From: Dehalococcoidia bacterium
GTDB lineage: Bacteria > Chloroflexota > Dehalococcoidia > JACVQG01
Direction of reading: 5' to 3'
Assembly (NCBI GenBank): GCA_015661045.1
Contig: JACVQG010000100.1
Span: 1 to 6,231 of the forward strand
DNA length: 6,231 nucleotides
Of this stretch, positions 1 through 4,674 are shown one piece after another (positions within the stretch are counted from its first letter, which is position 1; every line of letters begins with the position of its first letter). Position numbers and translations under genes: made by a program. A model generated the notes under the pieces. That model was not told the DNA's origin, did no database searches, and saw only the letters and a program-made list of their open reading frames with translations.

Positions 1-884
1 ATCCCCGGTTTATAAGTATGGATATGTACTTTTAATGTATTGTGGTCCCCGACTACCATAAGGGACTCCCCTTTGGCCTCTAACCGTTCCCGGATTTTAC
101 CAATGCTCAACCCCTGGCCATGAATCAGGAATTCGGTACAATAACCGTAGGGTTTTTCGGGCTCCACTACAACAACAATGGTTGCTTTTTTACCCGTTTC
201 CAGAGTAATTGAAGGAAGAATAATCTGAGCTTTTTCGCCGTCTTTTAGAGTAATCTCGCCCTGAAGATAGCGTAACATGCCATCCAAAAGAACATAAATA
301 CCCTGTCCCCCGGCATCAACCACGCCAACCTGCCGCAGAACAGGTAACAGAGTTGGCGTCCGGGCTACCGATTCACGGGCTGCCCTTACTGCCGCATTGA
401 GCACATCAATCAGACCTTGACGGTCAGAATGTAAGGCATCCCTGGCTGCAATAGCAGTCTCCCTGATTACTGTGAGCATAGTTCCCTCTACCGGACGGGA
501 CATGCTCTTATAAGCGAACCTTGCCCCCTCCTCCAGACCCGAAACGAAAGACAGACTATCGAATGTCTTTTTGCCGCTAAGCCCTTGGGCCAGTCCCCGT
601 AATATCTGAGACAGGATCACACCACTATTGCCACGGGCACCCATCAGAGAGCCATGGGCGATGGACTGGGAAACGGCGCCCAACCGGAGGTCGGAAGAAC
701 GGGCAATCTCCTCGATAGTGGAACTCATGGTAAGCATCATGTTGGTGCCTGTATCACCATCGGGTACAGGAAACACATTCAAAGCATCAATATCGCCGGC
801 GCTCTTTTTTAGCCATTCCGTAGCCGCGGCCAGCATATTTCTTAAATCCTGACCATTATAGGAAACAATTTTCGATAAAGCCAT
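1..884 (-). CDS. fakA: FakA-like fatty acid kinase ATP-binding subunit (DAK2/DhaL domain), 3' end off the window
   Basis: About 294 codons are visible; full family members are about 550 residues, so the C-terminal part lies beyond base 1. FakA binds ATP and, with a fatty-acid-carrying FakB/DegV protein, phosphorylates fatty acids in the cytoplasm. Seen: an N-terminal DhaL-type kinase domain with NVFPVPDGDTGTN at residues 36-48 (Asp42 and Asp44 are the expected Mg/ATP ligands), GARGNSGVILSQ at 81-92, and a GVVDAGGQG motif further on. The following middle domain has Cys249 and the HIH pair His287/His289, matching the Cys-His-His zinc site known in FakA. Start choice: ATG at 884 has GGAA nine bases upstream; an in-frame ATG at 893 (adding three residues) has that GGAA directly against it, so it would need leaderless initiation. 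The gene is separated from the hydratase by about 300 non-coding bases, so it is probably its own unit. A FakB partner is not in view. The family call is strong; fatty acid as the substrate is inferred. Confidence 0.9.
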   Translation of the reverse strand, partial: MALSKIVSYNGQDLRNMLAAATEWLKKSAGDIDALNVFPVPDGDTGTNMMLTMSSTIEEIARSSDLRLGAVSQSIAHGSLMGARGNSGVILSQILRGLAQGLSGKKTFDSLSFVSGLEEGARFAYKSMSRPVEGTMLTVIRETAIAARDALHSDRQGLIDVLNAAVRAARESVARTPTLLPVLRQVGVVDAGGQGIYVLLDGMLRYLQGEITLKDGEKAQIILPSITLETGKKATIVVVVEPEKPYGYCTEFLIHGQGLSIGKIRERLEAKGESLMVVGDHNTLKVHIHTYKPG

Positions 885-901
885 CTTACTCATTTCCAGG
901 A

Positions 902-907
902 ATTATA
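902..907 (-). promoter_or_regulatory. possible -10 box for the FakA-like gene
   Basis: Read on the minus strand this is a perfect TATAAT. It lies 8 bases before the in-frame ATG at 893 and 17 bases before the ATG at 884. No convincing -35 hexamer is seen at 16-18 bases spacing (ACGTTT/AACGTT at best). If used, transcription would begin at about position 895, giving a leaderless or nearly leaderless message. A chance match in an A+T-rich gap is possible. Confidence 0.3.
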
Positions 908-1033
908 CCCCAAGCTTTCAATCAAACGTTAATCCCACTGTAAAACTTTTATCCTTTGTCCCCATTTGTTAAACACAATAAAAGCTATTTTATCATACTT
1001 AATAAATCCGGGGTATGGCAACGACGACACAGA

Positions 1034-1167
1034 CAGGGCCTTTGCATTATCGGAGTCTACTCTGTAAGGATAGTCCAGACCCCTTCGAAGTGATTGTAAC
1101 TCTGAGTCGCATTACACCTCCACTCCAGATGCTTCGCTCCGCTCCAGCATAACAATGCAAAACCCTG
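1034..1167. repeat. 134-bp non-coding element with imperfect terminal inverted repeats
   Basis: The left end (1034-1050, cagggcctttgcattat) is nearly the reverse complement of the right end (1149-1167, ataacaatgcaaaaccctg), apart from a two-base insertion and one substitution. No reading frame of interest lies inside. The interior at 1122-1149 (gatgcttcgctccgctccag plus the following cat) resembles the dispersed gcttcgct-type palindromic repeats of many anaerobe genomes. This fits a MITE or REP-like element with no transposase. The rest of the 885-1191 gap holds only the possible -10 box and the weak hairpin listed separately. Confidence 0.4.
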
Positions 1168-1178
1168 GGACGCAGGGT
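1162..1178 (-). terminator. weak hairpin after the enoyl-CoA hydratase gene
   Basis: On the minus strand ACCCTG-CGTCC-CAGGGT folds into a 6-bp stem with a 5-base loop, followed by TTTTG. It begins 13 bases after the TAG stop of the hydratase gene. The stem is short and the T-run is only about four bases, so this is a marginal intrinsic terminator. It also overlaps the right end of the 134-bp inverted-repeat element. Confidence 0.3.
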
Positions 1179-1191
1179 CCAGGAAAGAGAA

Positions 1192-1959
1192 CTATTTCCC
1201 CTGGAAACGGGGCGCTCGTTTTTCTATAAAAGCACGATAGCCTTCTACACTGTCTTGAGAGGACATCTGAATGGCCAGCATCTGGCTGATGAATTCCACC
1301 TCGTCGCTGCCGGCATAACGGCTGAGAAACCCCTTGATAAGAGTCGAAGATAGCGGCGCCACTGCCATGAGTTTGCGGGCTTCCTCTTCGACCGCCACCT
1401 GCAGTTCACTCCGGGGCACCACCTTATGGACCATGCCTATTTCTCTGGCTTCTTTAGCTGTAATAGATTCACCGGTGAGGAACATGCGCCGCGCCCGCTT
1501 ATAACCTATCACCTGGGGTAATCGGAGCAGAGCATAGCCTGAAGAGAGACCAACCTTAGCTTCGGGCAGTCCGAAGCTGGCATCCTCGGAGGCTATAATC
1601 ACATCACAGGCCAGGGCTAACTCGCAGCACGAACCCAGGGCATATCCGTTGACAGCGGCAATAGTGGGTTTATCCAGCCGCTCCAACTGAAAATAAGGCG
1701 TCATAATCCTTTTCATAAGTTGCCGGGCTTCGGCGACAGAAGCACCCTGGTAAATATCCATATCATCACCGGTACAAAACGCACGTCCGGCTCCGGTGAG
1801 CACAACAACTTTTACTTCCGGGTCTGATTCCACCTGGGATAAAACCTGCTCCAGCTCCTGATAGGATTCCAGAGATAATGCGTTAAGGCGCTGGGGACGG
1901 TTCAGGGTGAGGGCCCCAATACTATTGTATTTTTCAAAAGCTAAGGTGTTGAAGGCCAT
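1192..1959 (-). CDS. enoyl-CoA hydratase/isomerase (crotonase family)
   Basis: 255 residues, full length for a single-domain crotonase. These enzymes hydrate trans-2-enoyl-CoA to 3-hydroxyacyl-CoA in beta-oxidation-type pathways; other members isomerise or hydrolyse CoA esters. Seen: AGRAFCTGDDMD (57-68) for CoA binding and one half of the oxyanion hole, then AVNGYALGSCCELALACD (102-119). Glu113 matches Glu144 and Glu133 (in FGLPEAKVG) matches Glu164 of rat mitochondrial enoyl-CoA hydratase. Both acid/base residues are therefore present, which supports a true hydratase over an isomerase-only or hydrolase member. The usual GGGCE loop reads GSCCE. The C-terminal EGYRAFIEKRAPRFQGK is typical. 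The ATG start has GGGGAGG with a 5-base gap. The gene lies 240 bases behind the lipoprotein gene, with a palindrome between, so co-transcription with the acyl-CoA dehydrogenase is uncertain. The chain length of its substrate cannot be told. Confidence 0.93.
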   Translation of the reverse strand: MAFNTLAFEKYNSIGALTLNRPQRLNALSLESYQELEQVLSQVESDPEVKVVVLTGAGRAFCTGDDMDIYQGASVAEARQLMKRIMTPYFQLERLDKPTIAAVNGYALGSCCELALACDVIIASEDASFGLPEAKVGLSSGYALLRLPQVIGYKRARRMFLTGESITAKEAREIGMVHKVVPRSELQVAVEEEARKLMAVAPLSSTLIKGFLSRYAGSDEVEFISQMLAIQMSSQDSVEGYRAFIEKRAPRFQGK

Positions 1960-2017
1960 TCATTCCTCCCCTCGACCATCTATCGATGGCAAGTGCAATT
2001 CAGTCTTGTTTTCTCCC

Positions 2018-2148
2018 GAAAATAGACTCCCCATTCGTCATTGCGAGGAGCGAGCGACGAAGCAATCTCCACTTTTAGAGGAGTAATCGGCCTCAAGGTG
2101 ATGAGATTGCTTCGCTTCACTCGCAATGACGAGTTGCACCCTATTTTC
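2018..2148. repeat. 131-bp imperfect palindrome (REP/MITE-like)
   Basis: Nested inverted arms: gaaaatag (2018-2025) pairs with ctattttc (2141-2148); cgtcattgcgag (2036-2047) pairs with ctcgcaatgacg (2120-2131); gaagcaatctc (2059-2069) pairs with gagattgcttc (2103-2113). The middle arms differ by an 11- versus 6-base bulge, and the loop is 33 bases. The core cgtcattgcgag/gaagcaatctc is a dispersed palindrome I recognise from many uncultured anaerobe genomes. It fills most of the 1960-2199 gap; the remainder shows nothing else. There is no T-run on the minus strand, so it is not a standard terminator, although it could stabilise the upstream message. Confidence 0.75.
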
Positions 2149-2199
2149 ATTCTTCATGGTGCCCTGTGCAACCGGTCACGGGGGATTCCCTATTATTCT

Positions 2200-2748
2200 T
2201 TATCTTAGTATTGGTATTTGCCGTTCAATACCGGTAACGGTATATTTTAACATCAAATCTCCGGTTTGCTTATAGACAGACGAAAATCGGGCATCCAAAC
2301 CCCTGAGCTCATTTAACCCAAGCAATACTCCATCCATGTTTTTATCGCTGGCGGACTTTTGTATACTCTGAATAATCCTGGCATTGTCCTGGACAGCTTT
2401 TTTGTACTCGGTAAAATGATTTTTCACTTCGTCGATATCCGCTAATGTTATACCATCAAGGCGACGCAAGGTTACTTGTAAAACATCCTGTGCCTGCCCG
2501 AACGCGTTATTTAAATTTTGAAAGCCCTCGGCGCTGGCTGATATTCCGGGAAACTCAATAGACTTTATGGCGCGATTGAAGTCGTTATCTATTTTTTTGA
2601 ATGAACGAAGGTATTCTGTAACGGCTAACTTTTTTTGCTCCAATGTTTGGACCGATGTTGCACGGGAAGGCAATGAAGTAACTACCACAGAGCAACCTGG
2701 AATCACCAGAATAATAATGGTTATTAAGGCCAATAAATACTTTATCAA
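2200..2748 (-). CDS. small predicted lipoprotein, function unknown
   Basis: 182 residues from a TTG start; an in-frame TAA lies directly before it, so no longer form exists. Residues 1-18 form a signal peptide (Lys3, then a hydrophobic LLALITIIILVIPG stretch) ending in IPGC, which predicts lipid attachment at Cys19 and export to the outer face of the membrane. The rest is largely helical and polar, rich in Asp/Lys/Gln with heptad-like spacing (roughly 35-65 and 85-130), with no enzyme motif and no further membrane segment. I do not recognise a family. It begins 13 bases after the acyl-CoA dehydrogenase stop, and its ribosome binding site overlaps that stop, so the two are very likely co-transcribed. 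The gene looks more A+T-rich than its neighbours. Proline at position -2 of the lipobox is less common but tolerated. Confidence 0.75.
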   Translation of the reverse strand: MIKYLLALITIIILVIPGCSVVVTSLPSRATSVQTLEQKKLAVTEYLRSFKKIDNDFNRAIKSIEFPGISASAEGFQNLNNAFGQAQDVLQVTLRRLDGITLADIDEVKNHFTEYKKAVQDNARIIQSIQKSASDKNMDGVLLGLNELRGLDARFSSVYKQTGDLMLKYTVTGIERQIPILR

Positions 2749-2770
2749 TTATCAGACATCCTTATCCTTT
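2745..2770 (-). promoter_or_regulatory. ribosome binding region with a four-codon ORF overlapping the lipoprotein start
   Basis: The minus strand reads AAAGGA, five bases, then ATG TCT GAT AAT TGA (2759-2745). The TGA overlaps the lipoprotein TTG start (2748-2746) in another frame. A second AAGG (2763-2760) is eleven bases from the TTG. Either the second AAGG serves the TTG directly, or ribosomes finishing the tiny frame re-initiate on the TTG. The AAAGGA also contains part of the last dehydrogenase codons before its TAA. Confidence 0.4.
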
Positions 2771-3904
2771 GATTAACTGACGGGCAATGGTCATGCGCTG
2801 CATCTCTGACGTTCCTTCATATATCTCAGTAATCTTGGCATCCCGCATGTAACGCTCGACCGGGAAATCTTTAATGTAACCGTAACCGCCGTGGATTTGC
2901 ACGGCTTTTATTGCGGAATGCATGGCAACCTCGCTGGCATAGAGCTTGGCCATAGCTGCCTCTTTAAGGAACGGTTTTTTCTGGTCTTTCAACCAGGCTG
3001 CCCGGTAGGTGAGAAGTCGGGCAGCATCTACAGCAGTGGCCATATCGGCCAGCATCCACTGGATAGCCTGGTGCTCAACAATTGGTTTGCCGAACTGCTG
3101 CCGTTCTTTGGCATAGCGTAGAGATGCATCCAGACATGCCTGGGCGATACCCAGAGCCTGGGCTGCCACGCTCACGCGGCTGGAGTCAATAGCCTCCATC
3201 GCAATATGGAAACCCTGCCCATCGGCGCCCAACCTGTTCTCCAGGGGCACGACACAGTTATCAAAAGCAAGCTGGGCAGTCGAGGAGGCCCGTATACCCA
3301 TCTTTATTTCTTTTTTCACGACCGAGAACCCTTTAGTCCCCTTCTCCACCACCAACGCAACGATACCACGGTGTTTTAAGGATTTATTCTCAGTAGCAAA
3401 AACGCTGAAAAAGTCTGCTTCAGCTCCGTTGGTGATAAATACCTTGGTGCCATTGAGCACATAGTTGTTACCCTGACGAAGGGCGGTGGTCTCAAGCGCA
3501 GTGGCATCGCTGCCCGCCGCTGGCTCGGTAAGAGCGAAAGCCGCCAGTTTTTTACCCTGGGCGAGTGGCGTGAGGAACTTTTTCTTCTGCTCATGGGTGC
3601 CGGCGTTGTTAATGGGGTGGCTGGCCAGGGAAAGGGTGGCTAAATAAACCGCCGAAGTGCCGGCACAGGCTTTGGCAATTTCTTCGGTAGCAATAGCCGA
3701 GGTGATAGAATCACCGCCGCAACCGCCATAATCCTCAGAGATAGTAACGCCAAAGAGGCCCAGTTCCGCCATCTTGCGCACATTCTCGGCGGGGAACTCC
3801 TCCGCCTCGTCATAGTGGGCGGCATTGGGCGCTATTTCTTTAGTAGCGAAATCCGCCACCATTTTCTGAAACATAAGTTGTTCTTCGGTTAAAGAAAAGT
3901 CCAC
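2762..3904 (-). CDS. acyl-CoA dehydrogenase (FAD-dependent, short/medium-chain type)
   Basis: 380 residues, normal length for this soluble homotetrameric flavoenzyme, which oxidises acyl-CoA to trans-2-enoyl-CoA and passes electrons to electron-transfer flavoprotein. Seen in order: an N-terminal helical domain (1-120); the flavin/substrate segment AFALTEPAAGSDA (122-134); NGTKVFITNG (151-160) in the beta domain; RQQFGKPIVEHQ (268-279); then QIHGGYGYIKDFPVERYMRD (336-355) and IYEGTSEMQR (361-370). Glu363 lines up with catalytic Glu376 of medium-chain acyl-CoA dehydrogenase, so it should be active; this placement argues against isovaleryl- or long-chain types, whose base lies elsewhere. The GTG start is fixed by AGGAGG (3915-3910) with a 5-base gap. 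The product is a natural substrate for the crotonase encoded further along. The lipoprotein gene follows directly. The true acyl substrate cannot be read from the sequence; a glutaryl- or benzylsuccinyl-CoA type is not excluded. Confidence 0.95.
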   Translation of the reverse strand: MDFSLTEEQLMFQKMVADFATKEIAPNAAHYDEAEEFPAENVRKMAELGLFGVTISEDYGGCGGDSITSAIATEEIAKACAGTSAVYLATLSLASHPINNAGTHEQKKKFLTPLAQGKKLAAFALTEPAAGSDATALETTALRQGNNYVLNGTKVFITNGAEADFFSVFATENKSLKHRGIVALVVEKGTKGFSVVKKEIKMGIRASSTAQLAFDNCVVPLENRLGADGQGFHIAMEAIDSSRVSVAAQALGIAQACLDASLRYAKERQQFGKPIVEHQAIQWMLADMATAVDAARLLTYRAAWLKDQKKPFLKEAAMAKLYASEVAMHSAIKAVQIHGGYGYIKDFPVERYMRDAKITEIYEGTSEMQRMTIARQLIKG

Positions 3905-3922
3905 GGAGACCTCCTATCTAAG

Positions 3923-3967
3923 ATTAAATCCCTTCCGACTTATCGTCCCGATTTATCGGGATTTAAT
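3923..3967 (-). promoter_or_regulatory. two mutually exclusive hairpins in the acyl-CoA dehydrogenase leader
   Basis: A 7-bp hairpin with a two-base loop (3946-3961, tcccgat-tt-atcggga) overlaps one arm of a second, 10-bp pairing: attaaatccc (3923-3932) with gggatttaat (3958-3967). The two cannot form together, because both use 3958-3961. The nearer arm ends eight bases before the AGGAGG of the dehydrogenase gene, so folding could influence translation or early transcription. The tcccgat/atcggga core also looks like a dispersed palindromic repeat, so regulation is only a possibility. Confidence 0.35.
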
Positions 3968-4048
3968 AAAAGGGTCCAAGGGGATTTTCCGCACCCGAAA
4001 TACAAAAAACTCCCTTAGCACCCAAACCAAGTCTACGATAAGTCCCAC
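3953..4048 (-). pseudogene. 31-codon open stretch resembling the C-terminal end of an acyl-CoA mutase
   Basis: Minus-strand codons from GTG (4048) to TAA (3955-3953) read ...VWVLREFFVF followed by RVRKIPLDPF and a few more residues. The first part matches the last residues of the mutase at 4646 onward ([10 protein letters not shown]), and the match extends at DNA level into the mutase's 3' hairpin (see repeat copies). No ribosome binding site or complete domain is present. I read it as a relic of a mutase 3' end or part of a dispersed repeat, not as an expressed gene. The rest of the 3905-4063 gap holds the hairpins listed separately and a 10-bp inverted pair (3937-3946 and 4035-4044). Confidence 0.3.
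3962..4023 (-). repeat. direct repeat copy B (mutase 3'-end-like), downstream side of the toxin-antitoxin pair
   Basis: On the minus strand this begins GGGTGC, continues with GAGTTTTT, then CGGAA, TCC, TGG, CCC and ends TTTTATTAAA. The same ordered blocks occur in 4674-4617. By eye about three quarters of aligned bases agree, with small gaps. Both copies have the same orientation and bracket the toxin-antitoxin genes. Confidence 0.5.
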
Positions 4049-4063
4049 TTATGCAGAGATTAA

Positions 4064-4318
4064 TTAGTCCTTATAGATCTGACCTCTTGGCCCGATACCA
4101 TGTACAACTACTACCGAATTTTTATCATCAATCTCGTAAACTATGCGCCAGTCCCCTACCCGCACACTCCTCATGCCTTCAAGTTTGCCATGCAACCCCT
4201 TGCCCAGGAAAACGTTCCCAGAGATGTCCGTTAACACCTGAGACAACCGCTGCTCAAGTGCTGGCATTGCCTTTTCAAGCGCCTTTGAAGCATGTTTGCT
4301 GAGCTGTACCCGATGCAC
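4064..4318 (-). CDS. RelE/ParE-superfamily toxin
   Basis: 84 residues, typical for this fold. RelE members cleave mRNA at the ribosome and ParE members inhibit gyrase; which applies here cannot be decided. Seen: an N-terminal MHRVQLSKHASKALEKAMP strand and helix, then KLEGMRSVRVGDWRIVYEID (45-64) with the family core pattern L.G...(V/L)RVGD(W/Y)RI(V/I)YEI, and a final VVVHGIGPRGQIYKD beta strand. Arg50, Arg53 and Arg58 are the kind of basic residues that act in RelE-type RNases, and a Tyr (Tyr83 here) near the C-terminus is also typical. The GTG start follows the antitoxin TAA after 5 bases, with AAAGGA 11 bases upstream inside the antitoxin gene, so translation is probably coupled. Antitoxin-first order is the usual one. 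The protein appears intact. Confidence 0.88.
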   Translation of the reverse strand: MHRVQLSKHASKALEKAMPALEQRLSQVLTDISGNVFLGKGLHGKLEGMRSVRVGDWRIVYEIDDKNSVVVVHGIGPRGQIYKD

Positions 4319-4323
4319 AACCG

Positions 4324-4563
4324 TTAATTTCCTTTGCCCGTGCTAAATGGAATGAATTCTTCGTGTCTGCCCTCTTTCCAGGCCTTCCGTGATGCTTCAA
4401 TGGCCTCTGTCAGCTCCTTGTTGGCCAGAATCTCCATGGTCTCCTCCCATTCCTCTCGTTCTTTCAAGAAAGCAGCCAGGTCAGTCAACACTTTCAGTCG
4501 TTCTTCAGACAGGCCCTCTATCTCCTTCATCAACTGCTTCTTGACTACACTTGCCCTTGTCAT
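4324..4563 (-). CDS. antitoxin of the RelE/ParE-type module
   Basis: 79 residues from the ATG at 4563, which has AAAGGGG seven bases upstream. A GTG nine codons earlier (4590) stays in frame but has no ribosome binding site, so I reject the longer form. The protein is charged and helical: an N-terminal segment (VVKKQLMKEIEGLSEERLKV) leads into AAFLKEREEWEETMEILANK, then KELTEAIEASRKAWKEGRHE, whose 'EILANKEL..AI..S...' pattern recurs in small antitoxins paired with RelE-like toxins. This C-terminal part should wrap and neutralise the toxin. I see no clear ribbon-helix-helix, AbrB or Phd fold, so how it binds DNA is unclear. Identification rests on position directly before the toxin, size and this pattern. 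Autoregulation is usual for such pairs but no operator can be singled out. Confidence 0.8.
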   Translation of the reverse strand: MTRASVVKKQLMKEIEGLSEERLKVLTDLAAFLKEREEWEETMEILANKELTEAIEASRKAWKEGRHEEFIPFSTGKGN

Positions 4564-4570
4564 GTCAGTT

Positions 4571-4577
4571 CCCCTTT
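4571..4577 (-). promoter_or_regulatory. ribosome binding site that sets the antitoxin start
   Basis: AAAGGGG on the minus strand, seven bases before the ATG at 4563. It lies inside the in-frame extension to the GTG at 4590, which itself lacks any purine-rich site, and so decides for the shorter 79-residue antitoxin. Confidence 0.7.
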
Positions 4578-4599
4578 CATTGCTCTCCACACATGGTAC

Positions 4600-4643
4600 G
4601 GAATCCCCCCACCCCCTTTAGTAAAGGGGGCCAGGAGGATTCC
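4600..4643 (-). repeat. hairpin right after the mutase stop (REP-like, possible transcription or mRNA 3' barrier)
   Basis: The inner stem is a perfect 9-bp pairing with a one-base centre (4612-4630, ccccctttagtaaaggggg). An outer 7-bp pair, ggaatcc (4600-4606) with ggattcc (4637-4643), encloses it with a few mismatches. It begins two bases after the mutase TGA. No T-run follows on the minus strand, so it is not a classical intrinsic terminator; it could protect the mutase mRNA 3' end or reduce read-through into the antitoxin gene. Similar C5/G5 palindromes are dispersed repeats in many genomes. Confidence 0.6.
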
Positions 4644-4674
4644 GGTCAGAACACCAAAAACTCTCTCTGCACCC
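4617..4674 (-). repeat. direct repeat copy A (mutase 3' end plus hairpin), upstream side of the toxin-antitoxin pair
   Basis: Covers the last nine codons of the mutase, its stop and half of the hairpin. It shares the ordered blocks GGGTGC, GAGTTTTT, CGGAA, TCC, TGG, CCC and TTTA.TAAA with copy B at 4023-3962 in the same orientation. The coding phase of the shared part is the same (REF.VF in both). Confidence 0.5.

Noticed and set aside
628..852. 74-codon plus-strand open frame opposite the FakA-like gene
   Set aside because: It is the antisense of conserved DhaL-domain motifs; no family resemblance of its own.
885..2199. CRISPR array, tRNA or small-RNA gene in the non-coding gaps
   Set aside because: No regularly spaced repeats and no cloverleaf or CCA-type end; the repeats are single palindromic units.
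2567..2776. 69-codon plus-strand frame across the lipoprotein signal peptide region
   Set aside because: The opposite strand shows a clear signal peptide with a lipobox; the plus frame has no domain and no ribosome binding site.
4564..4590. Longer antitoxin from the GTG at 4590
   Set aside because: No ribosome binding site precedes it, whereas AAAGGGG stands seven bases before the internal ATG.
4051..4621. Plus-strand open frames of 83 and 95 codons opposite the toxin and antitoxin
   Set aside because: The minus-strand reading gives recognisable toxin and antitoxin patterns with correct spacing and ribosome binding sites; the plus frames give low-complexity sequence.
4600..4643. Intrinsic terminator after the mutase
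   Set aside because: The hairpin is strong but no run of T follows on the minus strand; listed instead as a REP-like hairpin.
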